NCBI RefSeq assembly: GCF_902459465.1
Contig: NC_047070.1
Span: 4,576,554-4,640,553, forward strand
Reading direction: 5' to 3'
Length of the DNA: 64,000 nt
Origin: Asterias rubens
Lineage: Eukaryota > Echinodermata > Asteroidea > Forcipulatida > Asteriidae
Shown here one piece after another: positions 23,401 to 31,965 of the stretch. Made by a program: the position numbers and the translations under genes. Numbering within the stretch: position 1 is the stretch's first letter; each line of letters starts with the position of its first letter. The notes below the pieces were generated by a model that had not been told where the DNA came from, made no database searches, and worked only from the letters and a program-made list of their open reading frames with translations.

Positions 23401-23875
23401 TAGATCGGTAAGCCACCTGCAATATGATATCATGTGCTGAATGCATCTACACAACACACAGTGAGTTAGTTCTGTGCACAGTTGTTCCACCTACACAACC
23501 CCTGCAGTTGCATGCTTTTGATTGGTTGGTCAACTCGCTGAAAATGGACGAAAAGAAGGAGGACTTTTAAGGGTACACTTAGTATACTTTGGCATACAAC
23601 AAGCTGTTTCCGCTTATAGACTCCTTGCACTGGCTCCCATCGCCAAGGCCAAACAATTGACAGTCGATGATAGGTCTCCATTGACCTCAGTGAGGGCGCT
23701 CTTTGGGCTTGTGACGTCATATGCAAGGGGTCTATTAGGGGTCAGAAAAATTAACTTTGCAGTGCCAGAAACATTTCCAAGAATGACACCTTTTATTTTA
23801 TTTCTAGATTCACTTTGATATTTTCTTGTTTAACAGGCTCGAGGATCACGGGGACCAACCAAGCCAAGCAGTTGA
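14493..23875 (+). CDS. NSMCE4A: NSMCE4A (Nse4), kleisin subunit of the SMC5/6 complex
   Basis: Nse4 bridges the SMC5 and SMC6 heads and binds Nse1-Nse3; the complex acts in the nucleus in DNA repair and chromosome maintenance. Ten exons read by eye: 14493-14610, 16614-16694, 17951-18090, 19024-19157, 19735-19837, 20958-21066, 21668-21759, 22319-22456, 22959-23093, 23837-23875. All have GT/AG borders and join in frame to 362 codons plus stop, near the ~385 residues I recall for the human protein. Family landmarks: [16 protein letters not shown] (exon 1, N-terminal Nse3-binding region), [14 protein letters not shown] across exons 4-5, [20 protein letters not shown] (exon 6), and the C-terminal winged-helix region from about residue 229 with [20 protein letters not shown] and [10 protein letters not shown]. 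The C-terminus is basic (QPQRKKK). The start is the first ATG, followed by a Ser-rich leader. Introns hold MITEs, SINEs and minisatellites; no exon is damaged. Confidence 0.93.
14860..15310. repeat. Foldback element in NSMCE4A intron 1
   Basis: The left arm at about 15010-15065 (GACGTCAATCGAGGCAGACT) pairs with the right arm at about 15265-15290 (AGTCTGCCTCGATTGACGTC). Inner arms around GTACATGTACGGACCAAGTC and GACTTGGACGTACATGTACT also pair. The segment 14860-15060 occurs in inverted orientation at 61055-61255, showing that the left part is also dispersed separately. ORFs on both strands here mirror each other because of the palindrome. Confidence 0.6.
15311..15780. other. Intron 1 sequence of NSMCE4A, nothing recognised
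   Basis: AT-rich. A short string TTTCCAGGTGACTCTAATCT at about 15431 matches the repeat at 61230-61250 (inverted), so repeat debris extends here. Confidence 0.3.
15790..16112 (+). repeat. Sea-star-type interspersed repeat (family B)
   Basis: The sequence contains GGTAAACAGTATTGTCCAAA, GGCTCAATCGGTCATCGGAG, TCTCGATATCGAGGATTGAT and TCTCAAAAAGTAAAGCATTT, strings I associate with an abundant sea star repeat. Its middle resembles family A (CCTGTGAAAATTT..GCTCAATCGGTCATCG). It directly precedes the family C foldback at 16116 and is in NSMCE4A intron 1. Confidence 0.55.
16116..16447. repeat. Foldback MITE, family C (AAAGGAACACGTTGC ends)
   Basis: The ends AAAGGAACACGTTGCTTGGA and TCCAAGGCAACGTGTTCCTTT are inverted repeats, and complementarity continues to the centre (CATTTGTAACCGTTTT/AAACGGTTACAAACG; AGAATACAATGATCCACACA/TGTGTGGGTCATTGTATGCT). 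The whole 330 bp can fold into one hairpin. Other copies: 24312-24684, 25712-26100, a right half at 27204-27299 and decayed relatives across 28960-30100. Confidence 0.75.
16790..17045 (+). repeat. tRNA-derived SINE
   Basis: The head GGTCGAGCAATTTAGCCAAC..TGGACTCAAGCTCTGG followed by a B-box (GGGTTCGAGTCCCT at about 16848) resembles a class II, leucine-type tRNA gene carrying insertions. The tail (TGTCCTTTTAAAAGCAAGAC, GTAAAACTTTGTGG) continues to GAATATAGGTGCTACA. It sits in NSMCE4A intron 2 about 100 bp after the exon 2 donor. A related copy in opposite orientation is at 22085-22275. It is a transposed tRNA relative, not a functional tRNA. Confidence 0.65.
17121..17456 (+). repeat. MITE family A copy (CACTGGACACTATTGGTAATT)
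   Basis: The element starts with GCACTGGACACTATTGGTAA and ends with ACAGTGTCCAGTGCC. It carries the family signatures GGTGTATCTCAACAT, AACAAACCTGTGAAA, AGATAATAATGGAAGAAAAA and TTATGCTAATAATTATTTTG. The right end has lost the ATTACCAAT portion. Located in NSMCE4A intron 2. Confidence 0.75.
17486..17866 (+). repeat. MITE family A copy, near full length
   Basis: TIRs read AGTGGACACTATTGGTAATT on the left and AATTACCAATAGTGTCCACT on the right. A small internal palindrome (GAGACCTCAA..TTGAGGTCTC) is typical of the family. It is only about 30 bp from the previous copy. Other copies: 21194-21553 (diverged), 24042-24199 (partial), 24889-25273, and 57368-57509 with 59292-59546 (one copy split by another transposon). 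Confidence 0.8.
19840..20300 (+). repeat. Intronic minisatellite, ~105-bp unit
   Basis: Units beginning CAACCCTCCTACTGTCTGACC and continuing TGCATTTGAATGATAGATGC and a CACAGT tail repeat about four times (starts near 19845, 19936, 20030, 20135 and 20235). It starts within ten bases of the NSMCE4A exon 5 donor at 19838. The long minus-strand ORF across it merely reads the repeat. Confidence 0.7.
20486..20692. repeat. Palindromic MITE (CTACAATCCCAGCC ends)
   Basis: The left end CTACAATCCCAGCC at about 20489 and the right end GGCTGGGATTGTAG at about 20671-20686 are perfect 14-bp inverted repeats. The element is about 200 bp, in NSMCE4A intron 5, with no coding content. Another family member may contribute the TTAGTTCTGTACACAGTTGT string found here and near 23467. 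Confidence 0.6.
21194..21553 (+). repeat. Diverged MITE family A copy
   Basis: The left end TAAAGGCACTGGACACCTTT continues with GGTAGTTGTCAAAGACACGT and CTTCTCACTCGGTGTATCTC. The right end reads TTTGAGCAATTACTAATAGT..CCTTTAAA. The middle differs from the other family A copies. Located in NSMCE4A intron 6. Confidence 0.55.
22085..22285 (-). repeat. tRNA-Leu-like SINE, minus strand
   Basis: On the minus strand the sequence reads GTGTCGTGGCCAAGCGGATA, then CAAACTCTGGTGTTTCTGAT, then a B-box-like GTAGGTTTGAGTGCCAG and a tail ACTTGTGTCCTTAAGC. This is the layout of a tRNA-Leu-derived SINE and matches the element at 16790-17045. It lies in NSMCE4A intron 7 about 35 bp before exon 8. Confidence 0.65.
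22495..22600. repeat. GGGCCCAATTTCATAAAG-type dispersed repeat
   Basis: Begins GGGCCCAATTTCATAAAGTA and contains GCTAAGCACAGACAAAT and GCTTAGCAAAAACAGCTAGG, then GTTACCAGCCCACA. Related segments occur at about 30010-30140, 32270-32405 (inverted) and 33540-33710. Short interspersed repeat in NSMCE4A intron 8. Confidence 0.5.
22766..22916. repeat. Dispersed ~150-bp MITE, same family as 7112-7277
   Basis: Shares GGCCTTGGTGCCCCTT, TTTCCAATGAAAGTGCCC and the terminal AATTCCAAGCCTG with the elements at 7112-7277 and 27708-27852. Located in NSMCE4A intron 8, just before exon 9. Confidence 0.45.
23105..23470 (+). repeat. Intronic minisatellite related to 19840-20300
   Basis: Units beginning AACCCTCCTACTGTGTGACC, with TTTTGATAGATAAACTAAG and a CACACAGT-type tail, repeat about three times (starts near 23119, 23235 and 23349). 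It starts shortly after the NSMCE4A exon 9 donor at 23094. It is the same family as the minisatellite in intron 5, with different variants. Confidence 0.65.
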
Positions 23876-24311
23876 TGATCAATTGATGTTGTTGCACAGA
23901 ACTTGCCTTACGACGTGGAGTAGTTTATGTGTCTTTTTTTTAACCAAATGCTGAGTTTAGGCGGTAAAAACTGTTGACTATACTGACGTTTGCGCCAAAA
24001 AGTACTGTTGAGTGATTCATCTTTTTGAACTGAACACGTTTTGTAATTGTCAAAGAGCAGTACTCTAATGTTACTTCAGAGGGAGCCGTTTCTCACAATT
24101 TTTCATACAGTCAGCAGCTCTATGTTGCTCATAACCAAGTTAGTTTTTATGCTAACAAAAATCGAGTATAACTACCAAACGTGTCCAATGCCTTTATAGT
24201 TATTTATACAGGATTGGTAAGGATAAAAAACATCATTGTTTCATTTCGAACTGAAAGCTTACTGATTACTGCGTTCATACTTGTGAAATATTTCCCTCTG
24301 AATTGAAGTCA
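23876..24311. other. 3' flank of NSMCE4A with partial MITE A
   Basis: Probable 3' UTR and flank. A partial family A element at about 24042-24199 is recognised from TTTGTAATTGTCAAAGAGCA, CAGAGGGAGCCGTTTCTCAC and TGTCCAATGCCTTTA. No clear AATAAA lies close to the stop. Confidence 0.4.
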
Positions 24312-24684
24312 TTTAAAGGAACACGTTGCCTTGGATCGGTCGAGTTGTTCTTTGAAAAACATTTGTAACCGTTTGTTATAAAATGCATATGATTAGAAAG
24401 ATATTTTAAAAGTAGAATATCATGATCCACACAAGAATCACTCGAAATTGCGTGGTTTTCCTTTTACCTCGTCAACTAACACGGTCGGCCATTTATGGGA
24501 GTCAAATTTTTGACTCCCATAAATGGCTGACCGTAAGTAAAAGGAAACCATGCAATTTTGAGGCAAATTTATGTGGATCATTGTATTCTACTTTTAAATC
24601 ATCTTTCTAACCATATGCAATTTATAGCAAACGGTTACAAATGCTTTTCAAAGACCAACTCGACCGATCCAAGGCAACGTGTTC
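24312..24684. repeat. Foldback MITE, family C
   Basis: TIRs AAAGGAACACGTTGCCTTGG and CCAAGGCAACGTGTTC. The centre carries a perfect palindrome, ATTTATGGGAGTCAAA/TTTGACTCCCATAAAT, around 24490-24530. The arms contain the family signature ATGATCCACACAAGAA. The element can form a hairpin about 370 bases long. Confidence 0.75.
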
Positions 24685-24888
24685 AAAAAACAGCTGACTT
24701 TTTCATTTCTTCATTTTATTGTGACCCACACCACAGTAAAATTCAAAATTTTCACTGGTTTGTTATTATGTTTGAGTCAGCTCTACCAACCCTGTGTTAG
24801 TGACCTTTAAATCTCAGACTGTTTGCTTCACTCTTGAAGGGAAATAGCTTCTTTATTAAATCCGACACTAATAAATCAAGAACAATTG

Positions 24889-25273
24889 TTAAAGACAGTG
24901 GACACTATTGGTAATTGTCAAAGACCAGTCTTCGCACTTGGTGTATCTCAACATATGCATGAAATAACAAACCTGTGAAAATTTGAGCTCAATTGGTCAT
25001 TGAAGTTGCAAGATAATAATGAAAGAAAAAACACCCTTGTCACACGATGTTGTGTGCATTTAGATGGTTGATTTCGAGACCTCAAGTTCTAAACTTGAGG
25101 TCTCGAAATCAAATTCGTGGAAAATTACATCTTTCTCGAAAACTACGTCACTTCAGAGGGAGCTGTTTCTCACAATGTTTTATAATATCAACCCCTCCCC
25201 ATTACTCGTTACCAAGTGAGGTTTTATGCTGATAATTATTTTGAGTAATTACCAAAAGTGTCCACTGCCTTTA
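24889..25273 (+). repeat. MITE family A, full length
   Basis: Left end ACAGTGGACACTATTGGTAA, right end TTACCAAAAGTGTCCACTGC followed by CTTTAAA. It carries all internal family A signatures, including the palindrome GAGACCTCAAGTT/AACTTGAGGTCTC. It abuts the family D element at 25273, sharing TTTAAAGG. Confidence 0.8.
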
Positions 25274-25562
25274 AAGGATTTGGGTACCTTTTCAAAATGT
25301 CCAAAGATTTACATTAAACTTACAGGGTTTGAAGATAATGATAGTGGAAAGCTTCCCTTCAAATATTACTTACTGAGATCCTATAGTTTTTGAGGAATGA
25401 GTAAAACAATGTCATGAAAACACGTTTGTAAATGATTAAAATAATTTCCATGACATTGTTTTACTCATTTCCCAAAAACTACAGCACCTCAGCACGTAAT
25501 ATTTTCAGGGAAGCTTTCTACTATCATTATCTTCAAACTGTGTAAGTTAAGTTTAAATTCTT
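25273..25562. repeat. Palindromic MITE, family D
   Basis: The left arm contains ACTTACAGGGTTTGAAGATA and TAGTGGAAAGCTTCCCTTC. The centre is GTAAAACAATGTCATG..CATGACATTGTTTTAC. The right arm is GGAAGCTTTCTACTATCATT..TCTTCAAAC, so it is an inverted repeat along its length. A second copy is at 56967-57308. Confidence 0.7.
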
Positions 25563-25711
25563 TCATTGTTGTCATTTGTACTTTTATTTTGTAACTTCTT
25601 ACATTTTAATCACTGATCATTCATTTTGTTGTTATTATTGTGTTTATTAGTAAGTTTTGTGTAAAAAATGTATAATATGTGACCCTTTGTAGACATTTAT
25701 CAGATATGTGA

Positions 25712-26100
25712 TTAAAGGAACACATTGCCTTGGATTGGTCCAGTTGGTCCATGAAAAGCGTTTGAAACTGTTTGTTATAAAATGTATTTGGTTAGAAAGA
25801 TTATGTAAAAGTAGAATATAATCATCCACACAAACGTGCCTCAAAATTTCGTGGTTTACCTTATACGTCAGAAACTAACACTGCAAGCCATTTTGTGGAG
25901 TCAAGTTTTTGACTCCATAAAATGGCCGACCGTGTAGTTCGCTAGGTAAAATGAAAACTGGCAATTTCGAGGCATATTTGTGTGGATCATTATATTCTAC
26001 TTTTTAAATATCTTTTTAACCTTATCAATTTCATAAGAAACGGTTTCCAAATGCTTTTGATGGACCAACTTGACCGATCTAGGGCAACATGTTCCTTTAA
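25712..26100. repeat. Foldback MITE, family C
   Basis: Ends TTAAAGGAACACATTGCCTT and AGGGCAACATGTTCCTTTAA. Inner arms with AAAAGTAGAATATAATCATC/ATTATATTCTACTTTT, and the central pair GGAGTCAAGTTTTTGACTCC, complete the palindrome. Confidence 0.7.
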
Positions 26101-26287
26101 ACCATTCGTTTTAAAGGACTTGTGAAAATACCGAGTATACAGTGCTTTACATACACCGCAAATTTAACATTTATTTAACTTTCAACATGCTTTGAGCGTA
26201 GCATGCTCACAGCATAGCAACAGCCTTAGCAACATCGAAGCCACAGACGCAAAATTTAGAGTCATTGTGAGTCAATGTCCCACATGT

Positions 26288-26468
26288 AAAGGCCCGGTGC
26301 CACTGCAGCGATAACGAGAACGATAACGATCTCGACGCAAAGAGAACGCGTTCTATTGGTTGATTGCTCCATGCAGAATACGCACACGCTAATTCAACCA
26401 GTAGAATGCGTTCTCTTGGCGTCGTTATCGTTATCGTTCTCGTTATCGCTGCAGTGGGACCGGGCCTT
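26288..26468. repeat. 181-bp foldback MITE with GATAACG repeats
   Basis: The left arm GGCCCGGTGCCACTGCAGCG continues as ATAACGAGAACGATAACGA. The right arm TCGTTATCGTTATCGTTCTC continues as GTTATCGCTGCAGTGGGACC then GGGCC. The stem extends inward to AGAGAACGCGTTCTATTGGT/ACCAGTAGAATGCGTTCTCT. The arms are highly similar, so this is a young or structurally constrained element. Confidence 0.75.
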
Positions 26469-27203
26469 AATGCAGTTTTGTGCGCTTTTTTATTTTGGTC
26501 ACAAGGCTTTTACATACTTTGTCCATTTATTTGGATTTGACCATTGACCTGAAAGTTGATAGACAGTGTCCGTAACAGGTAGTTGCATCATTCCATAAAA
26601 CAAGTTCTATTTAAATTTAATTCATTCATTGACTCGCGGGTCATCCTATGGTGGTTTCTTTTGATATTTTGATGGTTTTTTTTATCACATAGTTAGCAAC
26701 AGTAGAATTAGTGATTCGTTCTCTTGTAAAATTTTGTACATTTACACTTTTTATAATCATATGACTATTTATCTTATTAAAAATTGATTAAAAACATTTT
26801 GACCGATATAAAACTTAACTTGTTCATTTCGTATTTGGTTGTCCTTGTAACACATAGAGCTATCTCTATGCCTATTAGTAATAAACTAGGCCTACACATT
26901 TATAATTGATTATAGTAAGAAGATTGATTGTTTTTAGTTCACAGTTTTGTTTTTTTGCGATTCATGCAAAATATTTGTTCATTGTGGCGTTTATTTTTTA
27001 TTATTTTTTTTATTATTTGTTTGTTTGTGGTTTTTGGTCTTTTGTCAACACAAGTCGCACACTACACACTCAGGCCTCCCACACAGCACGCGTATAAATA
27101 CTGGGGCGCGCGCGTAAAGCTTGGAATTTGGTGCATTGTGGTCTAGCTGGTATCCAAATTTGATCCATATATATCCCACAATGCACCTCGTTCAACAGTC
27201 TTT
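26469..27203. other. AT-rich intergenic stretch
   Basis: Mostly A/T runs, with T-rich ORFs that encode low-complexity hydrophobic peptides. A GC-rich patch GGGGCGCGCGCGTAAAGC lies at about 27102. No gene is recognised. Confidence 0.35.
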
Positions 27204-27299
27204 TAAAACATCTTTCCAACAATATGCATTTTATAACAAATGGTTACAAACGCTTTTTATAGACCCACTCGTCCGATCCAAGGCAACGTGTTCCTTTAA
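27204..27299. repeat. Right half of a family C foldback MITE
   Basis: AAAACATCTTTCCAACAATATGCATTTTATAACAAATGG through CCGATCCAAGGCAACGTGTT matches the right arm of the family C elements. The left arm is missing. Confidence 0.65.
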
Positions 27300-27475
27300 T
27301 GTGTCAGCACTCTATACCAACTGAGCTATCTAGACCTATGTCGGTGTCCCTATTTTGTACATACATCGTTTTAAACTGTCGTGTAGCCAGGGATCATATA
27401 TGACACAGTTGGTAGAAACGTCTACACGTTAATCTGGAGGTGGTTAGTTCGAGTCCCACTCTAGTCAATTTTGTT
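27300..27475. repeat. Two tRNA-like segments in opposite orientation
   Basis: On the minus strand (about 27305-27335) the sequence reads GTCTAGATAGCTCAGTTGGT followed by ATAGAGTGCTGAC, with a perfect A-box TAGCTCAGTTGG. On the plus strand (about 27390-27470) GACACAGTTGGTAGAAACGT is followed by a B-box-like TTAGTTCGAGTCCCACTC. Neither is a complete tRNA; I infer fragments of tRNA-derived SINEs. Confidence 0.5.
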
Positions 27476-28586
27476 TTTCAACCCAAAATTGTTTTCTTTA
27501 CAGGTCTAAAAGAGAAATGACAAGACAAGCACATAAGAAAATGAGATGATGGAAAACCTCTTTAGCTGTTTGTGTTCTGCTCAGATGTTGCCTAGCGACA
27601 AGGGATGCTCAGGTAATACTGCTCAGAATTATTATCACAACAAATCCTTATGTAAAAGATAAATCGAACATTGAAAGGGGCAGCAGTGTAGACCGACTCA
27701 TGAGCAGGCCTGGAATTTCATGTTGGAAGGGCAAGGTCATTTGCATTTTGCAAAGGGCACTTCAGTGGGAAACTTTTGAAGGCACCAAGGCCAATACATG
27801 GGGCAATGGAGACCGATGGTCTCCGTAGCAAGCATGTTATTCCAGGCCTGAGTGCAGATGCTATAGGGAAGGTATTTTGATGGTGTTTATATAAAACCTT
27901 TGATCAAAGTTAATTGCATCAGAACAACCATGTCAAATCTGCATGTAGATCCTGCAAATATTACGAAAGTGCCCCATGCGAAAACTGTGCAATTTGGTCC
28001 ATACATTCTCGTTATTTTAACCATGTCTGATGGTGTATACAAAAAAAAGTAAAATCTTATTCAAACTAGCTTATGTTGGCCAACTTACAAACGCTCGGAA
28101 CAACTCAGAGTATCCATTTTTTTTATGGTCAGTTGGCCATATTATTTGAACCGGGAAATCTATTGTGCTGCATGCACAGGCTAGGCAGGCACCTATACCG
28201 TGCGATGCTTTGAATCCCTCATGAAAAAATATGGAGGGTACTTTAATCTCCCTTTCTGGGGGATATTGTGTAATTCCGGATTCCAGACCTTTTGTCCTTA
28301 ATTTACAAATGATGGAGCAGGTTGCCATCACTGTATTTGGCTCAATGAGAGGTTGTCCGAATGGTAAATTATTAGTATTAGATTATCACCCTTAGCCTTG
28401 GCCAAGGTTTTGCGATTAAGAGTGAACTCATACCTTTTTTTTAAAACACAAAACAGAAGTAAGTTCATTATGTTTCCATAATAAAGCTGAGGGGGTGGAA
28501 AGTCTCGATTACCTACAGAGGTGAGGTAACCAATAATTATTTCTACTAGTTATTTGTTTTTCTTTGATTTTTTTATTATCTTGCAG
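27476..28586. other. Intergenic or intronic stretch with one dispersed MITE
   Basis: A possible acceptor (TTTTCTTTACAG at about 27496-27507) precedes a short frame with ATGATGGAAAACCTC at about 27546 and a donor-like GTAATACT at about 27613. This could be a 5' exon, but it cannot be connected in frame to the next candidate. The repeat at 27708-27852 is listed separately. The minus-strand ORF at 28071-28331 has no family or splice support. Confidence 0.3.
27708..27852. repeat. ~145-bp MITE with CAGGCCTGGAAT ends
   Basis: Inverted ends GCAGGCCTGGAATTTCATG and TTATTCCAGGCCTGAG. The interior is in opposite orientation to the related elements at 7112-7277 and 22766-22916 (GGCACCAAGGCCAATACATG). 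Confidence 0.6.
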
Positions 28587-28796
28587 TACTTTGATAACAT
28601 CTTCTCCACATTGGGAGAGATTGAAAGAGAACAGGTGATGAGGAGGGTGACTCCAGGAATGCGGCCCCATTACAATGTGAGCATGAGGCGACCACGGACA
28701 CATGTTTATGCCAGACTGCAACACTGTACTAATGAAACTCAATGCATGCATCAAGGACATTCACCAAAGAGCCACTGCAAACAAGATGATGCTTAA
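28587..28796 (+). CDS. Candidate exon of an unidentified plus-strand gene
   Basis: A strong pyrimidine tract and acceptor (TTTTTTATTATCTTGCAG) precede a frame that starts YFDNIFSTLGEIEREQ. The exon may end at a donor-like CAG/GTGATG (28634) or run to a stop at about 28796 as a terminal exon ending HCKQDDA. The peptide is hydrophilic and helix-like. I do not recognise it and cannot link it in frame to other exons. Confidence 0.3.
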   Translation, partial: YFDNIFSTLGEIEREQVMRRVTPGMRPHYNVSMRRPRTHVYARLQHCTNETQCMHQGHSPKSHCKQDDA

Positions 28797-28799
28797 TGC

Positions 28800-30187
28800 T
28801 GCAAAGCATTGGTTCTTCATTTTACATCAAAATTTTCACAACAGCCACTTCCAGTCATTTCCATCACGGTTGGTGATGTGAAACCACTCAACGAAAGCCA
28901 GAAATCTCTGTGCAGTCATGGATGAACATCTACATGTATCACCGAAGGCCCATGTCTCTACCCTATATGCCGCTCTTAAATTACTGTCATCCAAAGATGT
29001 TTTAAATTTAGAAAATAATGATCCACACAAATACACCTGGAAATTGTTTAGTTTTCCTTGGCCGTCTTGAACTAACATGATCTGCCATTTTGTTGAAGCA
29101 GTAGTTTGACTCCCCAAAATGGCAGACCATCATAGTTCACAAAGTACTTGGAAAACCTCACAGTTTTTAGGATCACTTCTTCCCTGACATGTAAACAATT
29201 CCGAGATTAAATTTTGAATAGTCTACCAACTAGTAGTTTCAAAACTAGCTAAACTTAAAACGTGGTTTTCTCGAAAAAGACATATTTTGCTGCTTTTTTG
29301 GCCCTTCGTGAAATTGCTGACAATATGATTGAAATTAGAAAATAATTTTCCACAAAAATATACCTGGAAATCGTTTGTATTTTCTTGTAACCCTCTTGAA
29401 CTATAACACAACCTGCCATTTTTGTTGAAGCAAATTCATGACTCCTCAAAATGGCAGACTATTTTAGTGCACAGTATAAGTATTATGGAATTTTTGACTC
29501 CACAAAACACAAAGTAAAAGGAAAACCACACAGTTTTGAGGCACCTTGGTGTTGATAATTACACACAAATCTAAAAGCAATGTGTCTCTTAAAGAAGGTT
29601 TTGATGACTATGTGATTGAAATTGTTGAAATTTGAGATGTGATGAATTTTCAACAAGGTTTGATAAAAAGTACCGAGTTCGACTTTTTATTGTTGAATTA
29701 TCCCCCATGCCTAAAGGGGACACGTCGCTTTCGAGTTGGGTGTTACTGTTTTGGGCTTTAGAAAGTGCTTGCTGTGAAATGGATATGGTTGAAAATATGT
29801 TTTAAAATAAATAAATAAATGATCCACAAGTAACATAGTCTGTCATTCTGTTGAAGCAAATTATGGACTCCTAAAAATGGCGGACTATTTTAGTTCACAA
29901 AGTAAAAAGAATTTTTGACTCCACAAAACACAAAGTATAAGGAAAACCACACAGATTTGACGCACCTTTTAGTGTTGATAATTATACACTACTTCCAAAA
30001 CATGTTTCCAACCAAGGCCCTATTTCATAAAGCTGTTAGGCATGCAGAAAACACCTCTTGACAAATTTATTTGCTATGTTATTTTGGGTGGAAACCTGTT
30101 TCTGTTAAGCAATACTTTTCTGTGCTGAGCAAGTTGTTTTGCTTTTATGCTTTATTTAACTGGGCCCATATTCATATCATACATGTG
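28800..30187. repeat. Decayed family C-like foldback copies
   Basis: At least three diverged blocks (about 28960-29170, 29220-29560 and 29720-30000) share CCACACAAATACACCTGGAAATTG-type sequence, the CTGCCATTTTGTTGAAGC/AAAATGGCAGAC pair and CACAAAGTA..GGAAAACCACACAGTTTTGA. These are remnants related to family C, with internal rearrangement. A further copy lies at about 30600-30860. A GGGCCC-type short repeat is at 30010-30140. Confidence 0.5.
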
Positions 30188-30379
30188 GGCAATTCCACAC
30201 TAATGGACCAAAGGGATAACTTTGTAAGACAGGCATCTTTTTTTGTTAACCACAATCCTCATCTGCTTCTGAATGTACACAGACCAAAATACATGACAAC
30301 AAACTTAATTTTTTGACTATCCAACATTCCCTTTCCATGTCGCACGTTTTTGCCCATTAGTGTGGATATAATTGCCCAT
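30188..30379. repeat. Foldback MITE with GGGCAATTCCACACTAATGG arm
   Basis: The left arm GGGCAATTCCACACTAATGG pairs with CCCATTAGTGTGGATATAAT then TGCCC at about 30355-30379. The right arm carries a few extra bases. Its outer ends match those of the element at 2213-2886, suggesting one TIR family with different interiors. Confidence 0.6.
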
Positions 30380-31660
30380 GTACATGTAACAAAATATAAT
30401 GTCATAGTCCAAAGCGTTAAATCTAACAGCAATGTTTCTCTTGGAGAAGGTTTTGATGACAATGTGATCGAAATTTGAGATGTGATGAACTTTCAACAAG
30501 GTTTGATAATAAGTACTGAGCCTGACTTTTTAATGTTGAATTACCTCACATGCCTAAAGGGACATGTTGCATTTGGGTTTGGTGTTTTGTGCTATAGGAA
30601 GTTCTTGCTATGGAAAGAATAGGCCTACATGGTTGGAAAGATTTTTCGATTTTTGAAAAAAAATTACCCACACATAAATATACCTTAAAATTGTTTGGTT
30701 TTCTTGTTATACCTTTCTTGAGCTAACAGTACAGTCTGCCATTTTGTTGAAGAATATTCTGGACTCCTCAAATTAGCAGACATTTTAGTTCACAAAGTAA
30801 ATGGAAAACTTTGCAGTTTTGAGGCAAATAGTGCGAATGATAATTTTAAAACATGTTTCCCAATTAGATTTATGTCCACAAACACTTCACAGTCCAAAGA
30901 GCCAAATATAAAAGCAATGTGTTTCTTAAAGGTTTTAATAAATAATATTATTGTTGAAAATTGAGATGTGATGAATTTTTACAAAGACAAATTTTGATTT
31001 GTGTACTGAGCCTGACCTTCTAATTGAATTGGGTACATTATACAGTTGTTGCAAGCTGTGGCGGGTCCTGGCGTTTTGTACACCCGAGGGGGGAAATGGA
31101 ATCCGAGGCGAAGCCAATCAAGTAAAGCAATACTTATAATGAGAAATATTTCATAAAAATTAAGAACCATAAAAATATGTTTGGGCTATCATTATATTTA
31201 AAAAAAGAGGTATGATAAGATACAAGTAAAATTCCCCTATAATAAATAGTAGAAATTTTCTTACACAAACTGCAAAGGAAAGTTCATTTTCTAACATTTT
31301 GTTTCAGTTCACCTGAATTATGCTTTAGAAAGATGTCTTTTTTAAACGGTGATTATTATTAACTTCTGAGATAATGTCAAAAAATCATTCTCATTGTTAT
31401 TTTAGTTTTGCACTTAGAAACTCATTATTAAGCTTTCCACCAAGTATCCACTATAGAAACAGTTAGTCTACGATTTGTTGTAAAATGTTACATCTGTAAC
31501 TCAGTAATTGCTATTTAGCCTATTAATATTATTTGTTAAAAAAACCAAAACAGATTAAGTATTTGTTTGGTGTTAAAATTTAAATTGAGCGACGTTAATA
31601 AAATCATTTACCAAAAATTTGAACTTTGTGCATGGAGTTTATTATTATTGATGACTTTTT
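30380..31660. other. Intergenic stretch with repeat remnants
   Basis: Includes a decayed family C-like block (30600-30860) and a half copy of the 4972-5116 foldback at about 31029-31130 (ACAGTTGTTGCAAGCTGTGG, TTTTGTACACCCGAGGGGGG). The rest is AT-rich with no coding signal. Confidence 0.35.
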
Positions 31661-31965
31661 TCCTCAAGCAGACTTTAACTTATATTCTTTCCAATACAAT
31701 AATTAAGCCATTACCGAAAGAATATTTAATTTCCACAAAGTATCCACCATAGAAACAGTTAATTATTTTCTGGGGGCGACTTCGTAAGGGGGCGACATTG
31801 GCCGGGGCGACATTGTCAGTAGGCTCTACTTTATATTCTTTCCAATACAATATTAATTGAATACACATTGTACTACCGCAAGAATCCTTACTTATTTTCT
31901 GGGGAGACTTTGCCAGGGGGCGACATTGTTTGGGGCGACATTAGGGGGCAACTTTGTAACGACCC
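31660..31965 (+). repeat. Imperfect duplication with GGGGGCGACATT motif
   Basis: The block AACTTATATTCTTTCCAATACAATAATTAA..TATTTTCTGGGGGCGACTTC is followed by a second version, TATATTCTTTCCAATACAAT..TATTTTCTGGGGAGACTTTG. Around 31770-31995 the motif GGGGGCGACATT or a near variant occurs about eight times (GGGGGCGACTTC, GGGGGCGACATTGG, GGGGCGACATTG, GGGGGAGACTTTG). The motif is G-rich on one strand. Confidence 0.5.

Noticed and set aside
28071..28331. Minus-strand 86-codon ORF
   Set aside because: No acceptor or donor support and no family; sequence around it is repeat-like.
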